Of a stretch of DNA of 64,000 nt, positions 50,952-60,922 are shown piece after piece. Both the position numbers and the translations under genes were made by a program. Source of the stretch: JAHFUI01 sp039931615 (GTDB lineage Bacteria > Acidobacteriota > Vicinamibacteria > Vicinamibacterales > CAVVIG01); contig JBDTRR010000032.1 in NCBI GenBank assembly GCA_039931615.1, positions 1-64,000 of the forward strand, read 5' to 3'. Each line of letters opens with the position of its first letter. The stretch's first letter is position 1. The notes under the pieces are model-generated. The model saw only the letters and a list, made by a program, of their open reading frames with translations. It did no database searches and had not been told where the DNA came from.

Positions 50952-50985
50952 ATAATGCCGCCTTATCTTTTTGTAATAATTATCA
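50952..50985. promoter_or_regulatory. AT-rich dyads between LysR and leuA
   Basis: ATAA-TGCCGCC-TTAT (50952-50966) is a 15-bp dyad of the size LysR proteins favour; ATAATTAT (~50976-50983) is a second. Both stand out in GC-rich DNA and lie between the divergent starts. Confidence 0.45.
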
Positions 50986-51024
50986 CTTTGACTTCTACCT
51001 GCCCGACCAGCTACAACACAGGCA

Positions 51025-52233
<1,209 letters not shown>

Positions 52234-52313
52234 TGCTGATTTGATGGCTGAATGAGAGTTGATGATGGGGGTCTGCACGGTCCACTCCCATCCGCAATCT
52301 GAACTGTCCCGCC

Positions 52314-52319
52314 TACAAT
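52314..52319 (+). promoter_or_regulatory. -10-like TACAAT, probable leaderless start of the rhomboid gene
   Basis: TACAAT ends 5 bases before the ATG at 52325; transcription would begin at the start codon. Confidence 0.45.
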
Positions 52320-52324
52320 AGATC

Positions 52325-52987
52325 ATGATCCCGCTGCGGGACGTGATTCCGTCCCGGACCACTCCCTACATCACGATCACGATCATCGTCCTCAACGCGC
52401 TGGCGTGGATGGCCGAGATCAGCATCCAGTCGAGCGGCAACCTGCCCCTGTTCCTGCAGCTCTATGGCGTCGTGCCGGCCGATTTCTCTCCGGCGACGCT
52501 GATCACGTCGATGTTTCTGCACGGCGGCTGGATGCACGTGATCGGCAACATGTGGTACCTGTGGATCTTCGGCGACAACGTCGAAGATCGGCTCGGCCAC
52601 GGCCGGTTCATCGTGTTCTACCTGCTGTGCGGGATTCTGGCGGCGCTCGGCCAGATCGCCCTGGATCCCACGTCGACGCTGCCAATGGTCGGCGCGAGCG
52701 GCGCGATTGCCGGCGTGATGGGCGCGTATTTCGTGCTCTATCCGCGCTCCCGCGTGCTGACACTCGTCGCGCTGCTGTTTTTCTGGGAGATCATCGAGGT
52801 GCCGGCGACCCTGCTGCTCGGGTTCTGGTTCGTGATGCAGTTGTTCAGCGCCGGCGCAATCGCGGTCACCGCGGGCACCGGCGGCGGGGTGGCGTTCGCC
52901 GCGCACGTCGCCGGCTTCGCCTCGGGCGCGGCCGGCGTGCTGGTCTTCAGGAAGCGCCGGATCAGCGCCTGGGAAGGGCCCTTCTGA
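52325..52987 (+). CDS. Rhomboid-family intramembrane serine protease
   Basis: This 220-residue protein has six membrane helices with HGGWMHVIGNMWYLWIFG (helix 2), catalytic Ser in VGASGAIAGVMGAY (GxSG) and catalytic His in FAAHVAGFASG. It cleaves membrane proteins within the bilayer; substrate unknown. It lies 3 bases from the convergent caspase-like gene. Confidence 0.93.
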   Translation: MIPLRDVIPSRTTPYITITIIVLNALAWMAEISIQSSGNLPLFLQLYGVVPADFSPATLITSMFLHGGWMHVIGNMWYLWIFGDNVEDRLGHGRFIVFYLLCGILAALGQIALDPTSTLPMVGASGAIAGVMGAYFVLYPRSRVLTLVALLFFWEIIEVPATLLLGFWFVMQLFSAGAIAVTAGTGGGVAFAAHVAGFASGAAGVLVFRKRRISAWEGPF

Positions 52988-52990
52988 GTC

Positions 52991-53968
52991 TCACGGTTTT
53001 GCGCCAATCTCGCGCGACAGGCGAGCGATCTCCACCAGGATCTTTTCAATCTCGGCGTCGTACTGTCCCGGATCGCGCGACGAGGCCTTGCGCTGCCTGA
53101 GATCGTCAAGCTGCCGCTCGAGCTCGGCGCGCCGTTTCGCCGGCTGACTGCCACCGGCAGCCGTCGATTCCGCCGCCAGGAAAATCGTCCGCGCCAGCGT
53201 GCCGTCGGCACCAGGATTCTGCGCTTCACGGCCGGCCCCATCGCCGTCGTCGTCGAGCAGCGGACGCTCGGTGGCGAGCTGGCCGTTGCGCTCGAACCAC
53301 TGTCTGACGCCGGCGCTGGCATGGCTGAACGCTTCCCAGATCGACACGCGGCCGTTCTTGTCGGCATCGGCCGCGCCATCGTCGAACGCCTTGACGAGGA
53401 AGTCCGGGAAGATCGTGTCGAACTGCTGGGCCGGCGTATCAGTGGCGGTGACGACGACACGGCCCGGCGCGGCCAGGCGCTGCATGAAGGGAAAGCTCCC
53501 GCCGGTGGTATCGATGAAAACGAGCCGGCCGGGCACGGGTTGCAACAGCCGCGCCCACTCGCTCGAGGTCAGATCGGGCCCGACCAGGTTGAACTTCGCT
53601 TCCTCGTTGTCGGCGGTGCCATGGCCGATCAGGAACACGAACAGCGTGTCATCGCCGGCCAGCCGGCGGCGCAGCGCGGCGAACAGATCGCGGACGTGCT
53701 CGCCAGTGGCGCTGCGGACGTTCTCACTCTCACTCTCGGCGAGGACGAACAGCCGATCGCCGGGGTACCCGAGCTTCTGCGTCAGCAGCGTCACCAGCGC
53801 CGTGCGCCAGGCGTTGTACTTCTCCGCGTACGCGCTGCCGCCCGCTGCACCGGTGATGACGACCGCATAGCGTTCCGCTGCGCTGACGATTGACGGGAGC
53901 GCGACGACAAGCGCGGCCAGCGCCACGCGTACGATGACAATCCACGACGCCTTCTGCACCCCTCGCAT
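52991..53968 (-). CDS. Exported caspase-fold protein lacking the catalytic Cys, with an EF-hand loop
   Basis: From ATG 53968 (MRGVQKASWIVIVRVALAAL, signal peptide cleaved after SAA) this gives 325 residues. Caspase/legumain-type core: RYAVVITGAAGGSAY, LFVFLIGHGTADN with the His, but the Cys position reads LVFIDTTGGSFPF, with Thr where C14/C13 peptidases have Cys. DADKNGRVSIWE matches a 12-residue EF-hand loop (D, D, N, S, E at calcium positions). C-terminal coiled coil (AELERQLDDLRQRK). Probably a pseudoenzyme scaffold or uses another nucleophile. Last gene of the minus-strand MoxR/VWA block. Confidence 0.8.
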   Translation of the reverse strand: MRGVQKASWIVIVRVALAALVVALPSIVSAAERYAVVITGAAGGSAYAEKYNAWRTALVTLLTQKLGYPGDRLFVLAESESENVRSATGEHVRDLFAALRRRLAGDDTLFVFLIGHGTADNEEAKFNLVGPDLTSSEWARLLQPVPGRLVFIDTTGGSFPFMQRLAAPGRVVVTATDTPAQQFDTIFPDFLVKAFDDGAADADKNGRVSIWEAFSHASAGVRQWFERNGQLATERPLLDDDGDGAGREAQNPGADGTLARTIFLAAESTAAGGSQPAKRRAELERQLDDLRQRKASSRDPGQYDAEIEKILVEIARLSREIGAKP

Positions 53969-53974
53969 CCTCTG

Positions 53975-54027
53975 CGCCCTCGGCGTCCTCGGCGTCCTCG
54001 GCGTCCTCGGCGTCCTCGGCGCCCTAC
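53975..54027. repeat. GGCGTCCTC 9-base array before the caspase-like gene
   Basis: Five tandem GGCGTCCTC units with variant ends lie between the VWA gene and the start of the caspase-like gene. Read on the minus strand they encode Arg-Thr-Pro triplets without a stop, so the frame looks longer than the gene. A related repeat is inside imuB. Confidence 0.7.
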
Positions 54028-54036
54028 TATCAGCGC

Positions 54037-56259
54037 TCACCTCAACCCCCATTTCCGCCTCAGGATCCACTCCCCTGCCAGCAGCGCAATGACCATTGCC
54101 AACGCCCATGGCTGGTGCCACAGGTCGCGGCGCTCGGGGGCCGCCTGCTGGGGAACGGCATCCTGCAGCCAGCCGACGATTCGCGACGCGTCGCCGGCAC
54201 GCACGTAGCGGCCGCCGGATGCCGTGGCGGCGCGGCGCAGCCACGGCTCGTTGAGCCGCGGATCCGCGAACTCGCGATCGACACCGCCGACGTCCAGCCA
54301 GCGCTGCGCCTGTCCGAGCCGGACGTTCCCGCGCCGCGCCTCGGCATCGACGCGATAAGCGCCGGGACCCTCGACATCGACCAGCGCTTCGTACTGGCCG
54401 GCCTGCCGATTCGACCGGCGCAATCTGATGGCGCGCCGCTGACCGCCCGGGACGGTCATCGCGGCATCGATGGCGGCGTCGGCGACCGGCGCGAACGCGG
54501 CATCACGCACGTCCACCGTGATCGACACCTGCTCGTTGACGCCAACGCTCTCCGGCGCGGCGATCGTGACCGGATCGTCCGCCGCCCCGGCCATCCAGCG
54601 GGCGGCCTGCCGCCAGAAATATTCGTAGCTGCGATCCGTGGACGCCAGCAGCATCTTCCAGCGCCACGAGGCCTCGCCGCCGAAGACCATCGCACGGCCC
54701 CGGCCGTATCGCTGCACCGCGACGACCGGGAAGACGCCGCCGGCGGCCGCCGGTGCCTCGGCCAGCACGGCGGCACCGGGCCGGGGACCTCCGAGCATCG
54801 CGCCGCCGGCCAGCGGCGGCAGCGCCGACCAGAGCCGGCGGGTCTCCTCCGCCGAAGCGCCAATCCGCATCGCCGGATGACGCAGCCCTTCCGGCGTGAC
54901 AATCACCTTGTTGACGGCCGGCGAGGCGCCGCCATCGATCGCCATCGCCACCGGCGCGCCGCGCCGGTCATCGAGCTCGATCGGCAGCACCGCTTCGAGC
55001 GGCGTCCCGGCCAAGCCGCGCGGCGCAAACGCACGGCCCCCCGCCACCAGCAGGCCGCCGCCCCGTTCGGCGACGAACTCGGCCGCCATCGTCATCTGCG
55101 CGCGCGTCAGGAAGTCGCCTTCGACATTGGCGAGAACCAGTCCGTCGTAGGCGAACAGATCTTCGCGGCGCGCCGGGAAGCCACGCGTCAATGCCGCTGT
55201 CCGTTCTGCCGGCGCCTGGACGAAGAAGGTGTCCTGGCCGTCCGCATTCTTGCCCTTGCGCCCGACCGAATCGACCTCGAGGGCCGGGTCGCGCGCCCAG
55301 GCCCGCTTCATGAAGCTGTGCTCGAATCCCGGTGCGCCTTCGATGATCAGGAGTCGCCGCTTGCGGCCGGCCGGATTGACGAGCACGCTGCGCCTGTCGT
55401 TCTCGGTGACGGCCTCGGACTCGTCGGCCGGAATCTCCACGCTGTAGACGGTCGGGCTGACCGGGTCGGGCGAGACAGTGAACACCGCCTCGATCGGCAC
55501 GCCGTCCGCCGGCGGCGCCACGCGGCGGCGCTCGAGCTCCCTGCCGTTCTCCAGCAGGCGGAGCTGGAACGGCGCCCGGCCGGAACCGAAGCTGACCGCG
55601 GAGACGCGCAGATCGACAGTCGCCTGATCCAGCGGCTGATCGCCCGCCATCATCGCCGTCACTTCATGGTCGCGGATCGGGTCGGGCGACCCGATGCCGA
55701 CCGCGAAGATCGGCGGTCCAGAAGCGGCCGCCGCGACTGGGGCGGCCTGACCGGTATCGCCGCCGTCGGACAGCAGGACGATGCCCGCGATCGGCTGACC
55801 GCGATAGCGTTCGCGAATCGCAGCCAGCGCACCGATCACGTCGCTGTGCCCGCCGTCGGCGCTCAGCCGATCGAGCCGGGCCCCCTCGACGCGATCGCCA
55901 ACGGTGTAGAGCTCGGGGGTGAACTGGCGCGACAGCGCCGGGACCAGGGTGTTCTGCAGCAGACTCACCGCGCGGGCCAGCCGCGTCTGACTGCCGCCGT
56001 CGCCAAGACGCATGCTTCGCGACACATCGACGAGGACCGGCACGATCGATCCGCTCCCGCCTCGCGGCACGAGCACGATCGGACGGAACAGGAGCAGGAG
56101 CACCACGGCAAGGGCCAGCCCGCGACAGGCGCAGAGGGAGGCGCGCTGCCAGCGCTGCAGCGGTGCCAGCGGCCGGCGGTACGCCAGGAAGGTCACGCCG
56201 CTGATGACTCCCGCCAGTACGAGCGCGAGCCACCAGGGGAGGGGATAGGCAAACTGCAT
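54037..56259 (-). CDS. Membrane VWA-domain protein with glutamine-amidotransferase-like fold
   Basis: This 740-residue protein has two N-terminal helices (PLPWWLALVLAGVISGVTFL and ACRGLALAVVLLLLFRPIVL), a VWA domain with a modified MIDAS (VPVLVDVSRSMRL; DxSxS), and a class-I glutamine-amidotransferase-like domain (RLLIIEGAPGFEHSF, YDGLVLANVEGDFLT, ERGGGLLVAGGRAF). A final membrane helix is near the C-terminus (ALAMVIALLAGEWIL). It belongs to the same block as the MoxR/DUF58/BatA-like genes. VWA proteins of such clusters act as partners of the MoxR ATPase. Confidence 0.82.
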   Translation of the reverse strand: MQFAYPLPWWLALVLAGVISGVTFLAYRRPLAPLQRWQRASLCACRGLALAVVLLLLFRPIVLVPRGGSGSIVPVLVDVSRSMRLGDGGSQTRLARAVSLLQNTLVPALSRQFTPELYTVGDRVEGARLDRLSADGGHSDVIGALAAIRERYRGQPIAGIVLLSDGGDTGQAAPVAAAASGPPIFAVGIGSPDPIRDHEVTAMMAGDQPLDQATVDLRVSAVSFGSGRAPFQLRLLENGRELERRRVAPPADGVPIEAVFTVSPDPVSPTVYSVEIPADESEAVTENDRRSVLVNPAGRKRRLLIIEGAPGFEHSFMKRAWARDPALEVDSVGRKGKNADGQDTFFVQAPAERTAALTRGFPARREDLFAYDGLVLANVEGDFLTRAQMTMAAEFVAERGGGLLVAGGRAFAPRGLAGTPLEAVLPIELDDRRGAPVAMAIDGGASPAVNKVIVTPEGLRHPAMRIGASAEETRRLWSALPPLAGGAMLGGPRPGAAVLAEAPAAAGGVFPVVAVQRYGRGRAMVFGGEASWRWKMLLASTDRSYEYFWRQAARWMAGAADDPVTIAAPESVGVNEQVSITVDVRDAAFAPVADAAIDAAMTVPGGQRRAIRLRRSNRQAGQYEALVDVEGPGAYRVDAEARRGNVRLGQAQRWLDVGGVDREFADPRLNEPWLRRAATASGGRYVRAGDASRIVGWLQDAVPQQAAPERRDLWHQPWALAMVIALLAGEWILRRKWGLR

Positions 56260-56306
56260 CGGTCACGTCGACGGCGTGGCAACAGTGCGCGGCGGCTGTG
56301 CTCCGC

Positions 56307-59300
56307 TCATGGCTTTCTACCGGCGGCGATGGCTTTGAAGTAGCTGTCGACCTGGCTCCGGTATCCGGCCGGCGCGTTGTCGTCGACCCCGGCCGCCAGC
56401 CGGTCCCTGGATGCATTCGCCTGCAGCTTCTTCGACAGCGTCGACTCCGCCTGCTCGAGTGCCACCGTCGCTTGACGGCTGAGCACGTCCCACCGGGCAA
56501 GATCCTGCTTGAACCCCTCCGTGCCGGGCGCCGACAGGATCAGTCCCTGTCCTTCGAACGTGAAGCCGGCGCCGTTCTTTGCAAAGCTCGGGTCCTGGCG
56601 CTGCAGATCATCGAGCAGATCCCTGGTCTCGCGCAGCTGGCGCAAGGACTCTTCGCGAAGCGTGGTCATGTCGGTGCCACCCGCGCCCATCCGCCCCTCG
56701 CCGGTCCTGCCGCTCTCTCCGGCGGCCTTCTGCTTCGACGCCGCGCCGCCGGTTCTCCCGGTCTGGCGTCCGGCGCTTTCGATCGCGCGGCTCACCTGTT
56801 CCAGCTTCTCGCGCAGCGCCTGGCTTCGGCCCAGCTGCTCGGAGAGCTGGCGCGATTCGTCATTTCCGGCCCCCTCTGCCCTGCCGAGACGGTCCGCTGC
56901 ACGATCGGCCAGCCGGGCCAGCTCCTGCGGGGCGCTGACGGCCGGTCCTCCGCCTTTCTCGGGACGATTTTTTTCGCCGGCGCTTCCGCTATTTCTGTCG
57001 CCGGGGCTGCCGCCCGCCGCACGCATCTGATCGGCAGACTGCTGCATCTGCTCCGCCAGACGGGCGAAGTCGCGCGCCGCTTCCCCGATCGCCGCCTGCG
57101 CCGTCCGGTCGGCCGCCGTGGCGCGATTCGCTTCGTCCACCACCTGCTGTTGCAGACCGGTCTGCAGGCTGCGGGCGCGATCGGCCAGCCGCTGCTGCTC
57201 GTCGGCCAACCGGCGCCGGTCGTCCTGGCGCGCGGCGTCGGATCCCAGCTTCGCCAGATCCGCCGCGACCTGACGCTGTCGATCGGCCAGTTGTCTGGCC
57301 TCCAGCTGCATCTCCCCCAGCGCGCGGCGACGTCCGTCGGGCCGCGATGCCTCCAGCCGGCGCTCGAGATCGCGCAGCCGGTCCAGGGCGCGACCGCCGC
57401 TGCCACCGGCCTGCTGCGCCGACCCGCGCCGCAATTCGCCGGCCGCCCGTCCCATCGCCTCGGCGATCTCGCGGACCTGCGTCCGGTCGTCACCGCCTCC
57501 GCCCGCCCCTGCGGCCTGCCCCGTCGAGCGCCGGCCGGACAGCTGCCGTTCGAGATCCTCCGCCCGCTGCTTCAACGCGGATTGCTCCCTGGTCAATTCT
57601 TCCAGCTGCCGCGTCCGCTCCTCGGAGGAGATCTCGCCGCGGGCCCCGTCCTGCTGGCGCCTGAGCAGCTCGTCCTGCCGGCGGGCCAGTTCCTTGACCG
57701 CCTCGAGCGTGTCGCCGCGCGCGTCCGGCTTCGGCGCGCTCTTCGGCATTTCGTAGCTGGTCTGCTGCTGCCGCCGCAGCTCACGGTCGAACAGTGTCGA
57801 GATGTCGAAGTTGCGATTGGCGTCCGCGGCGCCCGCCGACGGATCGATGCTCAACTGCCGGCGCTTGATCGCGGCCTGCGCCTTCAGAAGCGCGTTGAGC
57901 GCCAGCATCTCCGGCGGCAGTGCCGCGCCGGTCTCGAGCCGCGCCAACGCGGCAGCCGCCTGCCCCATCGCGTTGGCGGCGGCCGCCATCGCGTCTTCTT
58001 CGGGCCTGGTCCCGGCGGCCGACGCGGCGCCCCCCGGCGATCGTCCCCGCGGATCCCTCATCGTCGATTCGCGGAACGAGCTGGCGGTCTGCTCCACGCG
58101 CGCTTTGAGATCCGCCTCCGTCCGCGCCACCGCCCGGACGTCACGCTCGGAGCGTGCGCCCCCGGCATCCTGCGCCCGGCGGTCGAGCTTCCAGGTCGCG
58201 ACGATCACCTGACGCTGGGCGCTGACGAGCTCGTCGATCGCGCCGTTGTAGCCGGAACCGGACATCGATTGGCTCTCGGTCAGCGCGAATTCCTGTTCAA
58301 ACGGCCGTACCTCGAGGAAGAAGATGTCGCTGCGCGCCTCGCTGGATCGGTTCCCGCGCGCGATGTCCCGGGCGCGGACGTAGTAGGAGACGAAATCGCC
58401 AGGGGCGACGTCGAGGTCCTCGAAGTACAGCGTGTGCCGCGCCGACGCCGAGGTCGCGTTGCGGGGCACCGGGAGCGCGACCACCGATTCGGCGCCGCCC
58501 CGCACCGCGTAGACCAGCTCGAGCCGGTCGATGCCGTAGTCGTCGTCGGCCTGGGCTTCGATCTCCACCTCTTCGAGGCGCGAGACGGTGCGGTCCCCGG
58601 CCGGCCTGGTGATGTGGACCTCCGGCGGTCGATCGTCGAGGACGCGAATGAAGTACTCGGTGTCGCCGGGATTCGAGAGACCTTCGCGATCGACCAGCGC
58701 GATCCGATAGGCACTGTCTTCGACGATGGCCAGCGGGGCGGACAGCACGTCGGAGCGCTCGGCAGTCAGCGACAGCGTCTTCCCGCCGTTCAAGGTGATC
58801 TGCGCGCCGGCCACCTCGCGATCGGTGTGGACGCGGACGCGAACGCGGCTCCCCGACGGAGCGTAGATGTCGCCGCCGTCCCGCTCAGTACGGGGCTGGA
58901 GACGAAGAGCTGGCGGGTATGTATATTCGAGGTCGATGCGGGTGACGCGCGGAAGCCGCGCGACGTCGACCGAAAAGGTCGCCGAGGTGGCGCGGCCGGC
59001 CGAGACCCGGTACTTGAACGGCGCGGTGATCGCTTCCAGGGCCAGATGGAACGTGCCGGCCGCATCCCGGGTCATCGCCATCGGCCGCCAGAGCTCGCCG
59101 TCGGCCACCTCGACGTGCGCCGCCACGGGTAGACGGGTGCCGGCGAGGCGGGCCTCGATGGCGAGCGGCATTCCGGCAAGGACCCGCGCGTCTCCCGGCC
59201 GCACCTCCAGACCGACGCGCGGCGGAACCAACGCCAGGGTCGCCGCGTCCCAGGCCTCGAGCGCCGGCGCGCGGCCGATGCCGCCGACGAGGATCAGGAG

Positions 59301-59780
59301 GAGCACGACGGCGGCTGCTTGAAAACCTGACCGCCGCAGCGACGCGGCGGGAAGAATCGCCTCGACGTCGATCGCGGCAGCCTGCGCGGCGGCATCGGCG
59401 AGCATCACCGATCGCAGGCGCGGCCTGCCTTCAGGCGGACCGTTCATGACATCGACCGCCGTGGCCAGCCGATCGTCGAGCGCCGGGACGCATTCTTCGA
59501 TGAACCGCGCCACGCGCGCGTCGGACGGCCGGCGGCGGAGCGACGCCAGCGCCCTGGCCAGCGCCGCAGCCGCCAGCAGCAGCGCCGCCGCGGCCACCAG
59601 CGCCGGCAGGAGAGGCAGCCGGCCCGCCCACTGCGACACCCCGCGAAGGAGCAGGAGGGCGACGATCAGCACCGCCGCTGCCGCCAGTCCGGCACGAATG
59701 GCGGCCTGGAGCGCGCGGAGCATCCGCCAGCGCGTGCGCACGCGATCGAGCAGATGACGGATGGGATCGTGCGGATCCAT
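56307..59780 (-). CDS. DUF4175-type membrane protein with long coiled-coil
   Basis: From ATG 59780 this gives 1,157 residues. Two N-terminal helices (AGLAAAAVLIVALLLLRGV and LLPALVAAAALLLAAAALA) and a third (~residue 155-175) anchor a periplasmic part with Ig-like folds (TRIDLEYTYPPALRLQPRTE), followed by a very long Arg/Gln/Glu-rich coiled coil (~residues 640-1080). This matches DUF4175-family proteins of Acidobacteriota and Bacteroidota Bat-like clusters. The exact role is unknown; gene order links it to the VWA proteins on either side. Confidence 0.8.
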   Translation of the reverse strand: MDPHDPIRHLLDRVRTRWRMLRALQAAIRAGLAAAAVLIVALLLLRGVSQWAGRLPLLPALVAAAALLLAAAALARALASLRRRPSDARVARFIEECVPALDDRLATAVDVMNGPPEGRPRLRSVMLADAAAQAAAIDVEAILPAASLRRSGFQAAAVVLLLILVGGIGRAPALEAWDAATLALVPPRVGLEVRPGDARVLAGMPLAIEARLAGTRLPVAAHVEVADGELWRPMAMTRDAAGTFHLALEAITAPFKYRVSAGRATSATFSVDVARLPRVTRIDLEYTYPPALRLQPRTERDGGDIYAPSGSRVRVRVHTDREVAGAQITLNGGKTLSLTAERSDVLSAPLAIVEDSAYRIALVDREGLSNPGDTEYFIRVLDDRPPEVHITRPAGDRTVSRLEEVEIEAQADDDYGIDRLELVYAVRGGAESVVALPVPRNATSASARHTLYFEDLDVAPGDFVSYYVRARDIARGNRSSEARSDIFFLEVRPFEQEFALTESQSMSGSGYNGAIDELVSAQRQVIVATWKLDRRAQDAGGARSERDVRAVARTEADLKARVEQTASSFRESTMRDPRGRSPGGAASAAGTRPEEDAMAAAANAMGQAAAALARLETGAALPPEMLALNALLKAQAAIKRRQLSIDPSAGAADANRNFDISTLFDRELRRQQQTSYEMPKSAPKPDARGDTLEAVKELARRQDELLRRQQDGARGEISSEERTRQLEELTREQSALKQRAEDLERQLSGRRSTGQAAGAGGGGDDRTQVREIAEAMGRAAGELRRGSAQQAGGSGGRALDRLRDLERRLEASRPDGRRRALGEMQLEARQLADRQRQVAADLAKLGSDAARQDDRRRLADEQQRLADRARSLQTGLQQQVVDEANRATAADRTAQAAIGEAARDFARLAEQMQQSADQMRAAGGSPGDRNSGSAGEKNRPEKGGGPAVSAPQELARLADRAADRLGRAEGAGNDESRQLSEQLGRSQALREKLEQVSRAIESAGRQTGRTGGAASKQKAAGESGRTGEGRMGAGGTDMTTLREESLRQLRETRDLLDDLQRQDPSFAKNGAGFTFEGQGLILSAPGTEGFKQDLARWDVLSRQATVALEQAESTLSKKLQANASRDRLAAGVDDNAPAGYRSQVDSYFKAIAAGRKP

Positions 59781-59896
59781 CAGGGTCCCCGCCACGATTG
59801 TAGCCGCGGACGATCCCCGGGGCGAAAAGGCCTGTCCAAAACGGAACACTCACATCGAGTCGAAAACACCGATATTGGGCCAGTGGATGCAACACC

Positions 59897-60853
59897 GTGA
59901 GAATCCTGATCGCCGACGACGATCGGATGTCACGCCGACTGCTCGAGGGGGCGCTCACACAGATGGGCCATCAGGTCGTCAGTGTCGCCGATGGCCTCGA
60001 GGCCATCAGGGTCAGCGCCCTGCCCAACAGCCCGCCTCTGGCGATTCTCGACTGGATGATGCCAGGCGCCGACGGCCTCGCGGTCTGCCGCGCGATCCGC
60101 CAGCGCGCCGCGCCATACGTTTACATCATTCTTCTCACCGCCCGGAGCCGGCACGAGGACATGGTGGCGGGCCTCCTCGCCGAAGCCGACGACTTTCTCA
60201 AGAAGCCGCTCGATCCCGACGAACTGCGGGCCCGCCTGCGATCGGGCGAGCGCGTGCTCGCGCTGCAGGAACGCCTGATGGCCGCCCAGGACACGCTCCG
60301 CCACCAGGCCACCCACGATGGTTTGACGGGCTTGTGGAATCGCGCCATGGTCTTCGACCAGCTCGAGCGCGAGCTCGCCCGGGCCAGACGCGAGGGCCAA
60401 TCGCTGGCGGTGATCATGGCGGACATCGATCATTTCAAACACGTCAACGACGTCTACGGCCATGCGGCGGGTGATGCGGTCCTGCGCGAAACCGCGATGC
60501 GGCTGGTTGCCGTACCGCGCAGCTATGACATGGTCGGACGTTACGGCGGCGAGGAATTCGTGCTGCTGCTTCCCTCCTGCGGACTGGTCGAGGCTGAAAT
60601 CGTGGCAGAGCGCGTCCGCCGGGCGGTCAACGACAAACCGATCACCGTCGGGATGATCACGCTGCCGGTGAGCGTCAGCCTGGGGGTGGCGTGCGCGTCG
60701 AACGAGCACGACACAGCAGAGACGGTGCTGATAAAGGCGGACGAGGCCATGTATCGCGCCAAAGCCATGGGCCGCAACCGTGTCGAGGTCAGTCCGACCG
60801 ACATGCACCCGGCGTCTCATCCGACCGGGGCCCTCGGCTCGCTCGGCCCATAG
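59897..60853 (+). CDS. Receiver-GGDEF response regulator (diguanylate cyclase)
   Basis: This 318-residue protein has a receiver domain (ADDDRMSRRLLEGAL; phospho-Asp in LAILDWMMPGADG; Lys in FLKKPLDPDEL) and a GGDEF domain with the active-site GGEEF in RYGGEEFVLLLPS. The product-inhibition I-site RxxD is present five residues upstream (RSYD). It synthesises c-di-GMP on phosphorylation. It sits on the plus strand between two genes of a minus-strand cluster and has no kinase partner nearby. Confidence 0.93.
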   Translation: MRILIADDDRMSRRLLEGALTQMGHQVVSVADGLEAIRVSALPNSPPLAILDWMMPGADGLAVCRAIRQRAAPYVYIILLTARSRHEDMVAGLLAEADDFLKKPLDPDELRARLRSGERVLALQERLMAAQDTLRHQATHDGLTGLWNRAMVFDQLERELARARREGQSLAVIMADIDHFKHVNDVYGHAAGDAVLRETAMRLVAVPRSYDMVGRYGGEEFVLLLPSCGLVEAEIVAERVRRAVNDKPITVGMITLPVSVSLGVACASNEHDTAETVLIKADEAMYRAKAMGRNRVEVSPTDMHPASHPTGALGSLGP

Positions 60854-60861
60854 AGGGCAGG

Positions 60862-60922
60862 AGCCTTTGCCTTTTGCCGTCTGTCTTTTGCCTTCTGCTT
60901 CTTGCCTTCTGCCTTTTTCCTT
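60862..60922. repeat. CTTTTGCC/CTTCTGCC array between convergent genes
   Basis: Tandem degenerate TTTTGCC/TTCTGCC heptads fill the gap between the GGDEF gene and the 3' end of the BatA-like gene. As at 4873 and 12796, an array marks the point where two transcripts converge. Confidence 0.7.

Noticed and set aside
53969..54244. A long Arg/Pro-rich N-terminus on the caspase-like protein
   Set aside because: It translates the GGCGTCCTC array and overlaps the upstream VWA gene; a signal peptide begins at ATG 53968.
56298..59132. A 944-residue open frame on the plus strand
   Set aside because: It lies antisense to the DUF4175 gene and reads as low-complexity Arg/Leu/Pro sequence, typical of a shadow frame in GC-rich DNA.
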